From assembly GCF_002207865.1 (NCBI RefSeq), contig NZ_BDQM01000019.1, positions 1-64,000 on the forward strand: 64,000 nucleotides of DNA, written 5' to 3'. Below, piece by piece: positions 39,312 to 50,100 of this stretch. The notes under the pieces are model-generated. The model made no database searches. It was given only the letters and a program-made list of their open reading frames with translations, and was not told the DNA's origin. The translations under genes and the position numbers were made by a program. Source of the DNA: Colwellia marinimaniae. Its GTDB lineage: Bacteria > Pseudomonadota > Gammaproteobacteria > Enterobacterales > Alteromonadaceae. Each line of letters opens with the position of its first letter. The first letter of the stretch is position 1.

Positions 39312-39742
39312 AAGGGTTTGTAGCGCAGCACCTACGACGTAGAGTTTAAATTTCAATCTCACTGCCACATTTAGAAAAACCCGTTAATCGAAAGGTTAAC
39401 GGGTTTTTTGCTTTTACAATGTTTAAAAGTAGCAAAGGGTTTGTAGCGCAGCACCTACGACATAGAGTTCAAATTTCTATCTCACCGCCACATTTAGAAA
39501 AGCCCGTTAATCGAAAGATTAACGGGCTTTTTGCTTTTACAATGTTTAAAAGTAGCAAAGGGTTTGTAGCGCAGCACCCACGACGTAGAGTTCAAATTTC
39601 AATCTGACCGCCACATTTAGAAAAACCCGTTAATCGAAAGGTTAACGGGTTTTTTGCATTTAAAGTGTTTAAAAGTAGGCAAAGGGTTTGTAGCGCAGCA
39701 CCCACGACATAGAGTTTAAATCTGGATTCACCGCTACTGTTT
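39312..39742 (+). repeat. Tandem array of four tRNA-Ser-derived 3' fragments with terminators
   Basis: Four units begin GGGTTTGTAGCGCAGCAC at 39314, 39437, 39560 and 39684 (period 123-124 bp). Each carries part of a variable arm, a TAGAGTT(C/T)AAAT T-arm-like stretch and an end close to TCACCGCCAC, resembling the 3' third of the tRNA-Ser just upstream. The first three are followed by a hairpin (CCCGTTAA-TCGAAAG-TTAACGGG type) with a T tract, at 39376-39409, 39500-39533 and 39621-39657. In the second hairpin the first stem pair is changed on both sides (A-T to G-C), keeping the pairing. All copies share a variable arm different from the intact tRNA. Unit 4 has no hairpin and supplies the stop codon of the convergent LacI-type gene. 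Confidence 0.85.
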
Positions 39743-40741
39743 AAAACTTGTCGATTCTCGTTTGACCAATCTTGGTATATGCTTGCAGTTTACGTCACTA
39801 GTGTTTGTAGGTCGCTTGGCAGTTAGCTCAAGCCCGATATTGGCGGCTTGCATGGCCATTTCTTCAATGGGGTAATTGAGGGTACTCAATTTTGGTCTAG
39901 AATACCTTGACAGTAACACATCATCAAAACCGAGTACTGAAATATCAGATGGCACTTTAAAACCATTATCTTCTAAGGTCGAAATTGCCCCTATTGCCAT
40001 GGCATCGTTATAAACAAACAAGGCAGAAAAATGCTTGCCAGAGGCGAGTAGCTTTTGCGTGGCCATTTCCCCACCTTGCAGGGTCGGCTCGCCATATTCA
40101 ATCAGGCTTTCTTCAATATCGGCACCAGCCGATTGTAATTCGCTTTGAAAGCCTTGTAGACGCAGTAGTGGGTCGTCTATTTGATGTTTACTGGATATGC
40201 AGGCAAAGCTTTGATGATTTAAAGCTAATAAATGCCGAGCGGCGATTTTACCACCTTCTAGATTATCTAACCAAACACAACGGTGAGCTATTGCTTCAAT
40301 ATAGCGATCAATCAGTACTAAGCCAGGGACGTTATTGGCTAACTCAATTAAGGTTTCATCCGATAATTTTTTGCTATGCACCACCATGACCTCACAGCGC
40401 CTTTCAATCAGTAAATTGATGGCCTGCATTTCTGTTGCTGCACTAACTAGTCCGGTACTTAATAATAATTGCATGTTTTTTTTGCGGGCTACTTGTTCAA
40501 CACCATGAGCTAATGAGGCAAAAAACGGGTCGACTAGCTCAGGAATAACCACACCTATCGTGGTACTTTTTTGTGTGACTAAGGCTCTAGCATTAGCATT
40601 AGGGCTGTAGTTTAACTCTTTCACCACCTTTAATACATTTTCAATAGTCTTTTGACTGACTTTTGGACCCTTGTTTAATACGCGTGAAACGGATGCCACT
40701 GAAACACCAGCGCTGCGAGCTACGTCTTTTATTGTTGCCAT
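39734..40741 (-). CDS. LacI-family regulator of galactose genes
   Basis: 335 residues. N-terminal helix-turn-helix MATIKDVARSAGVSVASVSR with hinge helix region NANARALV, then a periplasmic-binding-protein-like effector domain (ATTIGVVIPELVDPFFASL type pattern, SVLGFDDVLLSRY). It is divergent from galT, galK, a symporter and galM, so it is probably a GalR-like repressor responding to galactose. Two matching palindromes lie in the divergent region, one directly before its own start (autoregulation). Its last residues and TAG stop overlap the fourth tRNA-derived repeat. Confidence 0.88.
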   Translation of the reverse strand: MATIKDVARSAGVSVASVSRVLNKGPKVSQKTIENVLKVVKELNYSPNANARALVTQKSTTIGVVIPELVDPFFASLAHGVEQVARKKNMQLLLSTGLVSAATEMQAINLLIERRCEVMVVHSKKLSDETLIELANNVPGLVLIDRYIEAIAHRCVWLDNLEGGKIAARHLLALNHQSFACISSKHQIDDPLLRLQGFQSELQSAGADIEESLIEYGEPTLQGGEMATQKLLASGKHFSALFVYNDAMAIGAISTLEDNGFKVPSDISVLGFDDVLLSRYSRPKLSTLNYPIEEMAMQAANIGLELTAKRPTNTSDVNCKHIPRLVKRESTSFKQ

Positions 40742-40744
40742 AGG

Positions 40745-40756
40745 GTAAATGTTTAC
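40745..40756. promoter_or_regulatory. Operator-like palindrome before the LacI-type gene
   Basis: GTAAATGTTTAC, one mismatch from the symmetrical GTAAACGTTTAC core found at 40853. It sits three bases before the regulator's start codon, so binding would block its own expression. Confidence 0.65.
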
Positions 40757-40850
40757 ATTGTTGGATTTAGTTAAATACTCAGTAAATATACACTAATTAA
40801 TGGCCTATCATCAATATTATCCTTAATGAAATTTTACCTTGCAGATAAAA

Positions 40851-40866
40851 GGGTAAACGTTTACCC
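40851..40866. promoter_or_regulatory. LacI/GalR-type operator before galT
   Basis: A perfect 16-bp palindrome, GGGTAAACGTTTACCC, with the central CG and TTTAC half-sites typical of LacI/GalR-family operators. It lies 40 bases before galT. Confidence 0.85.
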
Positions 40867-40905
40867 TTGGGTTAAAGTTTTCACTTATGGACTTTGAAAA
40901 ATATT

Positions 40906-41952
40906 ATGACGGTAGAATTTGACCCAACGGAACACCCGCACAGAAGATATAACCCACTTATTGATGAATGGGTGTTGGTTTCTCCTCACCGAGCAAAGCG
41001 GCCTTGGCAAGGGCAGATAGAAAAGCTTGATGAACAGCAAAAGCCTGCCTATGACCAAGAATGCTTTTTATGTCCGGGTAATACTCGCATCAATGGTGAA
41101 GTTAACGATGACTATAAATATACCTTTGTTTTTACTAATGATTTTGCCGCGATAAAAAAAGACACTCCAATCGTGAGTAGTGATGATCCACTTTTTAAAA
41201 TGGCGACAGAGCAGGGCGAAAGTCGTGTTATCTGTTTTTCACCGGATCATAGTAAAACCTTGCCGGAGTTATCAATAGCGGAAATTTCTCATATTGTTGA
41301 TACTTGGCAAAGTCAATGTCAAGAATTAGGGCAAAGCTATACCAGCGTGCAGATCTTTGAAAATAAAGGCAGTATTATGGGTTGCTCTAACCCACATCCC
41401 CATGGACAAATTTGGGCGCAACAGCAACTACCGACCTTGGTGATGAAAAAGCACAAGGCACAGTTGGCCTACTTTGAGCAACATGGCAGCAATTTATTGC
41501 AAGACTATGTAAACAGAGAAGTCGAAAATAAAGAACGTATTGTGGTGAAAAATGATGATTGGCTAGTGGTAGTACCTTATTGGGCCGCATGGCCGTTTGA
41601 AACTTTACTACTACCACGCTTTTCCGTGGCACGTATAACTGAGCTAAATGCCGCGCAAAAGTTATCTCTGGCTGATATTCTTAAAAAAATCACCATCAAG
41701 TATGACAATTTATTCAATTGTTCATTTCCTTATTCTATGGGTTGGCACGGTGCGCCTTTTGATGGCCAACAACATGATGAATGGACTCTACATGCCAGTT
41801 TCTTCCCGCCACTATTAAGGTCGGCCACGGTGCGTAAATTTATGGTCGGTTATGAAATGATGGCTGAAGCGCAACGAGATATTACGGCAGAGCAAGCAGC
41901 CCAAAAATTGCGTGATTTGCCAAATATTCATTATAAGGCGGCAAGTGAATGA
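40906..41952 (+). CDS. galT: Galactose-1-phosphate uridylyltransferase
   Basis: Leloir pathway enzyme exchanging UMP between UDP-glucose and galactose-1-phosphate. 348 residues from ATG 40906, aligning at the E. coli start and equal in length; an upstream in-frame TTG at 40894 is less likely. Motifs: [22 protein letters not shown], catalytic [10 protein letters not shown], and GWHGAPFDG. Overlaps galK by four bases (ATGA). Confidence 0.96.
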   Translation: MTVEFDPTEHPHRRYNPLIDEWVLVSPHRAKRPWQGQIEKLDEQQKPAYDQECFLCPGNTRINGEVNDDYKYTFVFTNDFAAIKKDTPIVSSDDPLFKMATEQGESRVICFSPDHSKTLPELSIAEISHIVDTWQSQCQELGQSYTSVQIFENKGSIMGCSNPHPHGQIWAQQQLPTLVMKKHKAQLAYFEQHGSNLLQDYVNREVENKERIVVKNDDWLVVVPYWAAWPFETLLLPRFSVARITELNAAQKLSLADILKKITIKYDNLFNCSFPYSMGWHGAPFDGQQHDEWTLHASFFPPLLRSATVRKFMVGYEMMAEAQRDITAEQAAQKLRDLPNIHYKAASE

Positions 41953-43106
41953 CTCAAGTGAATATTGAACTACAAGAACTTGCCCTACAATTATTTCAAC
42001 AGCAATTTCAACGCTCAGCTGAGCTTGTTTGTCATGCCCCTGGCCGAGTCAATTTAATTGGCGATCATACCGATTACAATGATGGTTTTGTTCTGCCCGC
42101 CGCTATTAATTACGGCACTACCATTGCTGCATCAGCTCGCGAAGATAAGGTCATTAAAGTTTATGCTCATGATTGTGAACAACAAACTAATGAATTTAAT
42201 TTGACTGAGATAGTGTTTGATCAACAGATGATGTGGAGTAATTATGTTAGAGGTACATTACAAGCATTAATGAAAAAGTACCCTGAAATTAATGGCGCAA
42301 ACTTAGTGGTTACCGGAAATGTACCACAAGGTGCTGGTTTAAGCTCTTCTGCCAGTTTTGAGATTGCTATCTTAAAAGCCTTTAGCCAGCTTTATCAATT
42401 AGATTTAAATGGTGTTAATGCCGCGCTTATTGGCCAACAAGCGGAGAATAATTTTGTTGGTTGTAACTGCGGCATTATGGATCAACTTATCTCAGCCCTG
42501 GGACAGCAAGGGCATGCCATGTTACTTGATTGCAAAGATTTATCGTTTGAAAATGCGCCTATTCCAGATGATTTAACGCTGTTTATCGTAAATTCCAAGG
42601 TAAAACGTGGCTTGGTAGACAGTGCCTATAACTTAAGGCGTCAGCAATGTGAACAAGTTGCCAAGTACTTTGGTGTTTCTGCCCTACGGGAGGTCACCAT
42701 AGAGCAACTTAATTCAGCCAAAGAGCAACTTGAGCCGGTATTGTTCAAGCGCGCCCGTCATGTGATCAGTGAAAATTCTCGAGCGCTTGCTACTTTCAAG
42801 GCGCTTAAAAATAATGATATGGCAACAATCAGTGTCGCGATGAGAGCGTCTCATATTTCTTTGCGTGATGATTTTGAAGTCACTACCAAGGAAATGGATG
42901 GCTTAGTTGACATGATTGATGGTGTCTTAGGCTCAAAAGGCGGCGTGCGCATGACCGGCGGTGGTTTTGGTGGCTGTGTGGTCGCTTTAGTGCCAACGGC
43001 TTTGGTCGAACAGGTAAAGCAGGTTGTCAACAACAACTATGAGAAGGAATTTGGTTTAAAGCCGAGTATATATTACTGTACGGCGACACAAGGTGCATTT
43101 AGATAA
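41949..43106 (+). CDS. galK: Galactokinase
   Basis: Phosphorylates galactose at C1. 385 residues. GHMP-kinase motifs are [20 protein letters not shown] (substrate), [13 protein letters not shown] (ATP loop) and [14 protein letters not shown]. Translationally coupled to galT through an ATGA overlap. Confidence 0.96.
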   Translation: MTQVNIELQELALQLFQQQFQRSAELVCHAPGRVNLIGDHTDYNDGFVLPAAINYGTTIAASAREDKVIKVYAHDCEQQTNEFNLTEIVFDQQMMWSNYVRGTLQALMKKYPEINGANLVVTGNVPQGAGLSSSASFEIAILKAFSQLYQLDLNGVNAALIGQQAENNFVGCNCGIMDQLISALGQQGHAMLLDCKDLSFENAPIPDDLTLFIVNSKVKRGLVDSAYNLRRQQCEQVAKYFGVSALREVTIEQLNSAKEQLEPVLFKRARHVISENSRALATFKALKNNDMATISVAMRASHISLRDDFEVTTKEMDGLVDMIDGVLGSKGGVRMTGGGFGGCVVALVPTALVEQVKQVVNNNYEKEFGLKPSIYYCTATQGAFR

Positions 43107-43209
43107 TTGCTAAAGTTAGAATTGAATAAAGCTAACATTTTATAAAAATAAAATATAATAAAAATTAATAAAAACAAATAATTACAATTAAAAGTAAAAG
43201 GGGAGATAT

Positions 43210-44784
43210 ATGGAATTTACCAACAAATTGGGCACGATAGATAGCACCATCTTTATTGTCTATGTCATAGGACTGTTGTGCCTAGCGTTATGGATTTCTC
43301 GCAATGAGAAGGCCGAGGGAGCGAATACCGAAGATTATTTTTTAGCCAGTAAATCCTTGCCTTGGTGGGCTATCGGCGCTTCTTTAATCGCTGCCAATAT
43401 TTCCGCTGAACAAATTATCGGCATGTCAGGCTCGGGTTACGCCATCGGTTTAGCGATTGCTTCCTACGAGTGGATGGCTGCTATTACCTTGGTGTTAGTC
43501 GGTAAATATATGCTGCCTATTTTCCTGAAAAATGAAATATTTACCATGCCGCAATATCTTGAACAACGCTTTGATAACAAGGTAAAAACGACCATGGCCA
43601 TTTTTTGGCTGGCGGTCTACACCTTTGTTAACTTAACGGCGGTGTTATGGTTAGGCGGCATGGCTATTGAAACCGTGGCGGGCGTCGATTGGATGTTCGG
43701 CATGATATTTTTAGCGGTATTCTCGGTTGCTTATTCTTTATATGGTGGTTTGAAAGCGGTGGCTTTTACCGACATCTTACAAGTGGTGTTATTAGTCTTG
43801 GGCGGCCTGTTACTAAGTTACTTGGCCTTAGATGCGGTTGCTGATGGTCAAGGGGTCTTAGTTGGTTTTGGCATACTGACCGAGCAAATGCCAGAGCATT
43901 TTGATATGATCTTAAGCCCAGAAAATGAACATTATATGAGCCTGCCGGGCATCTCGGTGTTAATTGGCGGCATGTGGGTGATGAATTTTAGTTATTGGGG
44001 CTTTAACCAGTATATTATTCAGCGCGCCTTGGCCGCTAAAGACCTGAAAGAAGCGCAAAAAGGCATTGCTTTTGCGGCCTATCTTAAATTGCTGATGCCG
44101 ATTGTTGTGGTTTTGCCCGGCATTGCCGCGGTTGTACTTTATCCTACCTTAACCACACCAGACCAAGCTTATCCATCGATGATGGCAATGTTGCCTGTCG
44201 GTATTAAAGGTTTAGTCTTTGCCGCCTTAGTCGCTGCGATAGTGTCATCGCTGGCATCAATGACTAACAGTATTTCTACCATCTTTACCATGGATATTTA
44301 TAGCCAATTTAAACCTAATGAAAGCCAACGTCATTATGTGCATATCGGCCGTATTGCCGCGTTAGTCTCATTGTGTATCGCCTTAATCGTCGCTCAGCCA
44401 TTATTGGGTGAATTTGACCAAGCGTTCCAATACATCCAAGAATTTACGGGTTTCTTTACCCCTGGCATAGTAGTGATATTTGTTTTGGGCATGTTCTGGA
44501 AAAGAGCTACCTCAATGGGCGCTTTATCGGCCGCCTTAGGCTCGGCAGTATTTTCATTAATACTTAAGTTTGCTTGGCCTGAACTACCGTTTATGGATCG
44601 TGTTGGCTTAGTGTTCTTACTGTGTTTAGCGCTTTGTTACTTTGTTTCTATGGCAGGTAAACCGCCAACGGAAGATAGCAGTGTTGATTTATCACAAGTG
44701 AGTTTTGCTACCACTAAGTCTTTTAATGTCGCCGCAGTAGGTGTGGTACTTATTCTTACCGCTTTATACGCCACTTGGTGGTAA
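43210..44784 (+). CDS. Sodium:solute symporter (SSS family), probable galactose transporter
   Basis: 524 residues with about 14 hydrophobic segments and SGLT-type motifs: NTEDYFLASKSLPWW near the N-terminus, GMSGSGYAIGLAIASYEW, and NFSYWGFNQYIIQRALAAK. Probably imports galactose or a related sugar with sodium, which fits a marine bacterium. It is in the galT-galK operon direction with a good AGGGGAGA ribosome-binding site. The 103-base gap before it is extremely A-rich. Confidence 0.9.
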   Translation: MEFTNKLGTIDSTIFIVYVIGLLCLALWISRNEKAEGANTEDYFLASKSLPWWAIGASLIAANISAEQIIGMSGSGYAIGLAIASYEWMAAITLVLVGKYMLPIFLKNEIFTMPQYLEQRFDNKVKTTMAIFWLAVYTFVNLTAVLWLGGMAIETVAGVDWMFGMIFLAVFSVAYSLYGGLKAVAFTDILQVVLLVLGGLLLSYLALDAVADGQGVLVGFGILTEQMPEHFDMILSPENEHYMSLPGISVLIGGMWVMNFSYWGFNQYIIQRALAAKDLKEAQKGIAFAAYLKLLMPIVVVLPGIAAVVLYPTLTTPDQAYPSMMAMLPVGIKGLVFAALVAAIVSSLASMTNSISTIFTMDIYSQFKPNESQRHYVHIGRIAALVSLCIALIVAQPLLGEFDQAFQYIQEFTGFFTPGIVVIFVLGMFWKRATSMGALSAALGSAVFSLILKFAWPELPFMDRVGLVFLLCLALCYFVSMAGKPPTEDSSVDLSQVSFATTKSFNVAAVGVVLILTALYATWW

Positions 44785-45048
44785 GCGTGAAAAGCTCTTA
44801 TGCTACCACTGATGGTAGCGGATAACGTGGTTATTAACAGGTGATGGATTTAGCCAAATGCAGTGTTCCGGCTGTAGCTTGGTTAAATCGTCATAGTGAA
44901 TTTACGGTGTTTCAGCCATCCAATTTTAAGTGTCGCCTAGAACAGCAGGAGATCTTGCTGTATTTTGGGCGAAGGCTATAAAAGTTCAGAACATGATGAT
45001 GGATATCTGGCGTTGGCAGTCAAACAACTTTAAAGGGACTGTAGCTTA
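44785..45048 (+). other. Intergenic region with a possible decayed coding fragment
   Basis: 264 bases between the symporter and galM. A short frame from about 44841 (MDLAKCSVPAVAWLNRHSEF...) runs about 46 residues to a stop; another overlapping frame continues to the galM ribosome-binding site. The composition looks coding-like, but I cannot identify a family. It may be the remnant of another sugar gene. AAAGGGA near 45031 is the galM ribosome-binding site. Confidence 0.3.
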
Positions 45049-46068
45049 ATGCTCCCCATGGCAAGAGAAGTGATAACAAAAGTGGAAACCGAATTGGCAA
45101 CAGTAACATTGACCAATGACTTTGGCATGTCAGTTGAAATTATGAATTTTGGTGCCCGAATTAAGTCAATTAAGTTTCCCGTTAACGCTAAAGCCACGGA
45201 AATGATATTGGGCTATGCCTCGGCTAGCGATTACTTAACCGATGAGTTTTATTTAGGGGCAACTTGTGGTCGAGTCTGTAATCGTATTGCCGGTGGTAAG
45301 TTTGAGCTTGCTGGTCGTCAAGTTCAGTTAGCCTTAAATGATGGTGACAACTGTTTACACGGCGGACCCGATAATTTTTCCGTGCGTTATTGGCAAGTAG
45401 ATAAAGAAACAGTCACTGCTTCTGCGGTGACATTATTGCTTATTTCCCCTAATGGCGATCAAGGTTTTCCAGGAAAACTTGAGTTGTCTGTTACTTATCA
45501 GTTAAGTGCTGACAATAAACTGACTATAGCGTACTCGGCCAATACTGATTCAGCTACGCCAATAAATTTGACTAACCATGCTTATTTCAATTTGGGTGAA
45601 AAAGATTGCCAATCACTCTATTTACAAATGATGTCATCGGCATTACTTGAAACTGATTCAGCCAATATACCTACGGGTAATATTATCTCGGTAGCAGAGA
45701 CAGATTATAACTTTAGAGAGCCTGCAGCTATTGGCCATCGACAACAGCATACTGAAGATGAATCCCTTAAAACAAAAAACGGTTATGATCACTGTTTTAT
45801 TTTGGATAACACGCCGTTTGAACAGCCTAAAGCAATTCTTACTTCATTAAAAAATCAAATAAGTGTGTCTGTTTATACCGACCAAGCAACGATACAGCTT
45901 TATACGGGCTTTTACTTAACTGGCAAATTTAGCTCGTACCAAGGTTTATGTTTAGAAGCGCAAAACTATACCGATGCGGACAATCATAAACATTTCCCCA
46001 GTAATATATTGATGCCAAAGCAACAATATCAGCGGAAAATTATTTATAAATTTGAGTCGATAAATTAG
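45049..46068 (+). CDS. galM: Aldose 1-epimerase (galactose mutarotase)
   Basis: Interconverts beta- and alpha-galactose for GalK. 339 residues. Catalytic and binding motifs: NRIAGGKFEL, NLTNHAYFNLG (catalytic His region) and the catalytic Glu in LCLEAQNYTDADNH. Last gene of the galactose locus. Confidence 0.93.
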   Translation: MLPMAREVITKVETELATVTLTNDFGMSVEIMNFGARIKSIKFPVNAKATEMILGYASASDYLTDEFYLGATCGRVCNRIAGGKFELAGRQVQLALNDGDNCLHGGPDNFSVRYWQVDKETVTASAVTLLLISPNGDQGFPGKLELSVTYQLSADNKLTIAYSANTDSATPINLTNHAYFNLGEKDCQSLYLQMMSSALLETDSANIPTGNIISVAETDYNFREPAAIGHRQQHTEDESLKTKNGYDHCFILDNTPFEQPKAILTSLKNQISVSVYTDQATIQLYTGFYLTGKFSSYQGLCLEAQNYTDADNHKHFPSNILMPKQQYQRKIIYKFESIN

Positions 46069-46209
46069 CTGAGCTGTTATTTGACAGACAAAGATAAAAT
46101 CTATTAATAGTTTTACCAATATTATTAACCCTTAATTTGCTCTTATTGGCCTGTAGCTGAGTTTTTTATTCGGAATTAATCAGTTAGCTAATGGATTATT
46201 ATGATTTAG

Positions 46210-46322
46210 GGCTGGTCTTGAAAACCGACGAGGGTTGGTAGTGCAGCAGCCACGACGTAGAGTTTAAATCTGGATTCACCGCCACATATAGAAAAACCGC
46301 TAATCGAAAGGTTAGCGGTTTA
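46210..46322 (+). repeat. Dispersed tRNA-Ser-derived fragment with hairpin
   Basis: Begins with an anticodon-arm remnant (CTGGTCTTGAAAACCGACGAGGG, CTTGAAA loop kept). It continues with the altered variable arm GTAGTGCAGCAGCCACGACG and a T-arm/acceptor end GATTCACCGCCAC, and closes with the hairpin AACCGCTAATCGAAAGGTTAGCGGTT. It cannot fold as a complete tRNA. Upstream (46155-46209) it shares a stretch with the copy at 58.0 kb. It lies in the 307-base gap between galM and the next gene. Confidence 0.75.
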
Positions 46323-46375
46323 TGTGGACGATCTGTTTATCCTAAACCATGTTAAAAACGTTTTAGCTAAATATG

Positions 46376-46780
46376 TTATCTCGGGGTAGCCATACAGCTT
46401 CTTAGCCAAGCATTAGCACTATGGTTATCATAGAAAAAGCGATGCTCTACGCCGGCCTCAGTGTAAGCTTTTTTGCAAATGTCATGAGTGGTTGACGGAG
46501 TAAGGCTATGCTGCAAGTTGATGGCGACAGCACGTACTTGCACTGTTTTTAAATAGTTGGTGAAGTATGCCATCGCTTCAGGTGTTGCTAGTGCCTCATC
46601 GCGAAGTATGACTAAGCCAGTATAGTTATTCATATTTAGCTGTGGTATAAGTTTCGCTAATTTTTCCGCCATAAGTTCAAAAAACTCAGTATTGCAAGGT
46701 CCTGAAATATCCATAGAAACTAGGTCATTATCCAGCTGTATATCGATACTTCCGTGTGGAATAAAGTGAGACTTTAGCAT
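46376..46780 (-). CDS. Small protein of unknown function (possibly STAS/SpoIIAA-like)
   Basis: 134 residues that I do not firmly recognise. The alternation of strands and helices (IDIQLDNDLVSMDISGP; helix FFELMAEKLAKLIPQL; strand TGLVILRDEA; helix PEAMAYFTNYLKTV; strand VRAVAINLQ) resembles the SpoIIAA-like/STAS fold. No signal peptide or membrane segment. It stands alone between a tRNA-derived fragment and a gene remnant. Confidence 0.65.
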   Translation of the reverse strand: MLKSHFIPHGSIDIQLDNDLVSMDISGPCNTEFFELMAEKLAKLIPQLNMNNYTGLVILRDEALATPEAMAYFTNYLKTVQVRAVAINLQHSLTPSTTHDICKKAYTEAGVEHRFFYDNHSANAWLRSCMATPR

Positions 46781-46988
46781 GCGTTGCTCGGATAGAATTT
46801 AGAATGAGTAAATATCATAGTGTCAATAAAAGGTCAATAATAGGTTAATGATGTTATCAGCTAATATACTAGCAATCCCTATGAAACTCTAATTTAAAAA
46901 TAATGCTCGTTATAAATGGCAATAAACATAGCTGTCGTTTTTGATTTAACGCTATATTTTATTCTTTATCGTAAGGGCTGATGCTCGA

Positions 46989-47129
46989 CTATGATATTTT
47001 TTGTCGACTAAAAACCTTACCATCAACTTCTTTTAAACTCAGTGTGATTTGTGGATCGTCTTGTTGCCAATCAATGAGTAATTCACCGTAATTTACTTTA
47101 TTGATGAAATCCCCCGACGCGATGCTTAT
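46989..47129 (-). pseudogene. C-terminal remnant resembling alkaline phosphatase D-type proteins
   Basis: A 46-codon open stretch on the minus strand ending in TAG (46989-46991), with a coding-like sequence (GDFINKVNYGELLIDWQQDD, then ITLSLKEVDGKVFSRQKIS). It has no start and is cut at an upstream TAA (47130-47132). The pattern recalls the C-terminal end of PhoD-like phosphatases; this is tentative. The remaining bases of the 391-base gap (46781-47171) show nothing recognisable. Confidence 0.4.
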
Positions 47130-47171
47130 TTATTTTGAATATTTACCAGACAAAACGTTTATCTATGGCCT

Positions 47172-50100
47172 TCAATCAATATCAAAGGAATAATAGAGAT
47201 CACTTGATTGTTCAATGCCACTGACAATTTCTAACCATAAGCGATTAAGTAAATACAGCCTTACCGTCAATTCATTAATAGGCTCAAAGACACCAATACC
47301 ATATTTTACATAGATACGGTTGCCAATATAGCCACTTATGATCGCTTGTGTGGTATCGCCTTCGCCTTCAGTATCTATAGCAATATTACTAATAAATGGT
47401 AGCTGCTCTAATCGATCAAATAAGCCGACACTATTCGTTACGCCAAAACCAATGAGCATACTTGCCGCTGCTGTGCCATTACTGCCACCAGAATCTAAAC
47501 CTCGCCCTCTGGCTAAATAAGACAGTATTTCAGGCGCTTCCATCGTTGGTGTCGAGAATAGTTCTATAGCTAAAGTGTCAGCTAAGCCAGTTATTTTTAG
47601 TCCAACTTCAATATCTTCGGCTTTAATATGTCTACTCGCACGTAAATTAAAGTAGGGATTATTAATCGGCCCGTTAAAGCTCAGTTCTCCTTTTTCAATC
47701 GTTAATCGTTGTCCGTAGGCTTGGTAGGTACCCTTTGCTGATTGAATATTACCGAAAATTTGTAACGGTTGATTCAGCTGTTGACTAACGTGTAATTGGC
47801 CAAACAAATTACTTTTTAACCCTTGGCCAGAGACTTTAAACGCTTTGGTGATATGAATGCTGACATTGGTTTTAATATCAAATCCAGATGATTTTTTAAC
47901 AACTTCCCGTCCATATTGATCAACTATAATGACATCATCACTTAAGGTAATACTGCCTTGTGGCAGTTTTTCAATATTATAACTACCGTCTAGCACAGTT
48001 ACATTGCCACTAATGGTTAATACTTTATCTTGCACAGAGAAATTCAATGCGGGTGATATTGTCATTAGCAATTGTGGCGGAAATACTAAGGGTATCTGCT
48101 TGGCAGTAAGATCTAACTCCATAGTAAAACCATCTTGCCAGCCAAGCTGACCCTTTAACATGGCCTGGTCACCTTTTATAGAAAATTCCCCAAGCAGCGT
48201 TGCCTGATTATTGTTAATGTGCAGTTCAGCGTTAATGTCTGTCAGTTTGTTGGGGTTTTGACTCAATAATAGCTCGCCACTCTCTAGTGCTAAACTACCG
48301 TTGACTACAGGAGCCTTTATTGTACCGCTAACGCTGAGCATGGCCGTTACCAAACCTTGTAAATGAACTACCTTGCTAATTAGTGCTTGAAAAGGTTGTA
48401 AATTAAACTGATTAACTTCTATTTGCCCATCAATGGGAAAATCATCAATAAAGTTAACTGTTGAGTTGATGTTAATAAGTACTTGTTCTTGAATATCTTG
48501 TAACTGAAATTTACTGGTACATTGCTTTTTGTTTACCTTGAACGAAAACCCACCTTGGTGCCACTGGCCAATTTGTTGTTTATGGTACTCGTCATTTACC
48601 TTTATGTTACCTGGTGACAAGGCAAAGTTAGCCTGTGCCGATATTGCCTGAGTGGGTGACCATTGTGCGGTTATTTCACCGGCAACATTACCCTTTAGTT
48701 GTACCCCCTCGGGTAAAATCAATTCATCCATTAAGGATAAATCAATGTTTAACCCTAAAGTAATATCACCTGATGCACCCACAATGGTATTGTCAGGTAA
48801 ACATACTTTAACTGCTGTACCTTGCCAGCAATGTTTCTCGATGAGTAACTGCTGTTTATCTAGATTAAAAGCTAAAGAAAAAGCGTTATCATTGCGCCAA
48901 GTGATGTCTTTATACGTTAAGGTACTGTATTCAACTATGCCTTGCCAATCGTTTAGTGCGTTATGCCATTGACCTGACAATTTTAGTTTGCCCGCCAAAT
49001 CGCCGTACCAATCGAGCTGTAATTGCTGCTGATTAAAGTCACCAGAAAAATTAAGCGCTATATCTTGCAAACTTAGGCTGTCGTTGTTAACAGTGATGTG
49101 CAAACGTTCATTTTGTATTGTTAGCTGGATTTTATGATTATTAAATGGCTGATAAACCGCGGTGATTTCTACCGAGGGGCTATAAAACTGCTGCCAATGT
49201 AGCTGCTTTAGCTTACTATTAAGGGCAATAATGGGCTGGTGTTTATTGCCCTTAATGGTGAAATTACTGGTAATAGCGCCGCTAGCCAATGGATACCAGC
49301 GGTTAATGTCACTAATTCTGAGTTGGCCGTTAACATGCCAGTTATTATCGCGGGACGTTTGTAAGGTTAATTGATCATTATCAATGGCTATTAGCAGCTT
49401 ACCTTGTGATAAATCACCCGATGAGAAGTAGCCAGATTGATTTAAGGCTATGTCGCCTTGAATGACTAGCTCCGAATCATTAATGCGGCCAGAAACATCG
49501 GTATCCGTAATAGCGAGCGACCATTGTGACTCTGACCAGACACCAGTACTGGCTATTTTACCTAAAACTCGTCCATTGATCACATCTGGTAATATGTCTT
49601 CAATAAAGCTGGTTTTGGCTTCAGTGCTTTTGTCTGCACTGGCGTTGGCGCTGGTGTTAATGTTGAACTCAGTGTTTTCTGGAAAAATTAACGCTTTAAG
49701 GTTAATTTCTGGCAAGGTAAAACCAGCAGAGTCAGCAAATAATTGCCACGTTATTTCTTTAGACTGAAAATCTATATGCCCATGTAAATTTAATTGACTA
49801 TTTGAGTCTGGCTCGTTAAATGCTAATTTATCCAGGCTAATTAAACCTTGTTGGTGATGAGCGGATAACTTTAATTGGGCATTTTTATAACCATAGCTAT
49901 TGAGCTGGCTGCTTAATTTAACTGTTTGCTGGCTTAAATCACCAACCAGATCTAAGTAAAGTGATGAAGGCTGGCCGTATTGCGCTAAAGACCAGGGCAG
50001 GGGTAGTTTATCGGCCGATAATTGTAGCTCAAAAGGAAGTAGCTGGTGGGTTAAGTTAATTGTCCCTTGGCTGTTTAATACCACGCTACCCTGACTGGTT

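Noticed and set aside
39419..39607. 62-residue open frame inside the tRNA-derived array
   Set aside because: It is an internally repetitive translation of the 123-bp DNA repeat, without a ribosome-binding site.
39312..39742. CRISPR array
   Set aside because: The repeat period is about 123 bp with nearly identical units; there are no short repeats with unique spacers and no cas genes nearby.
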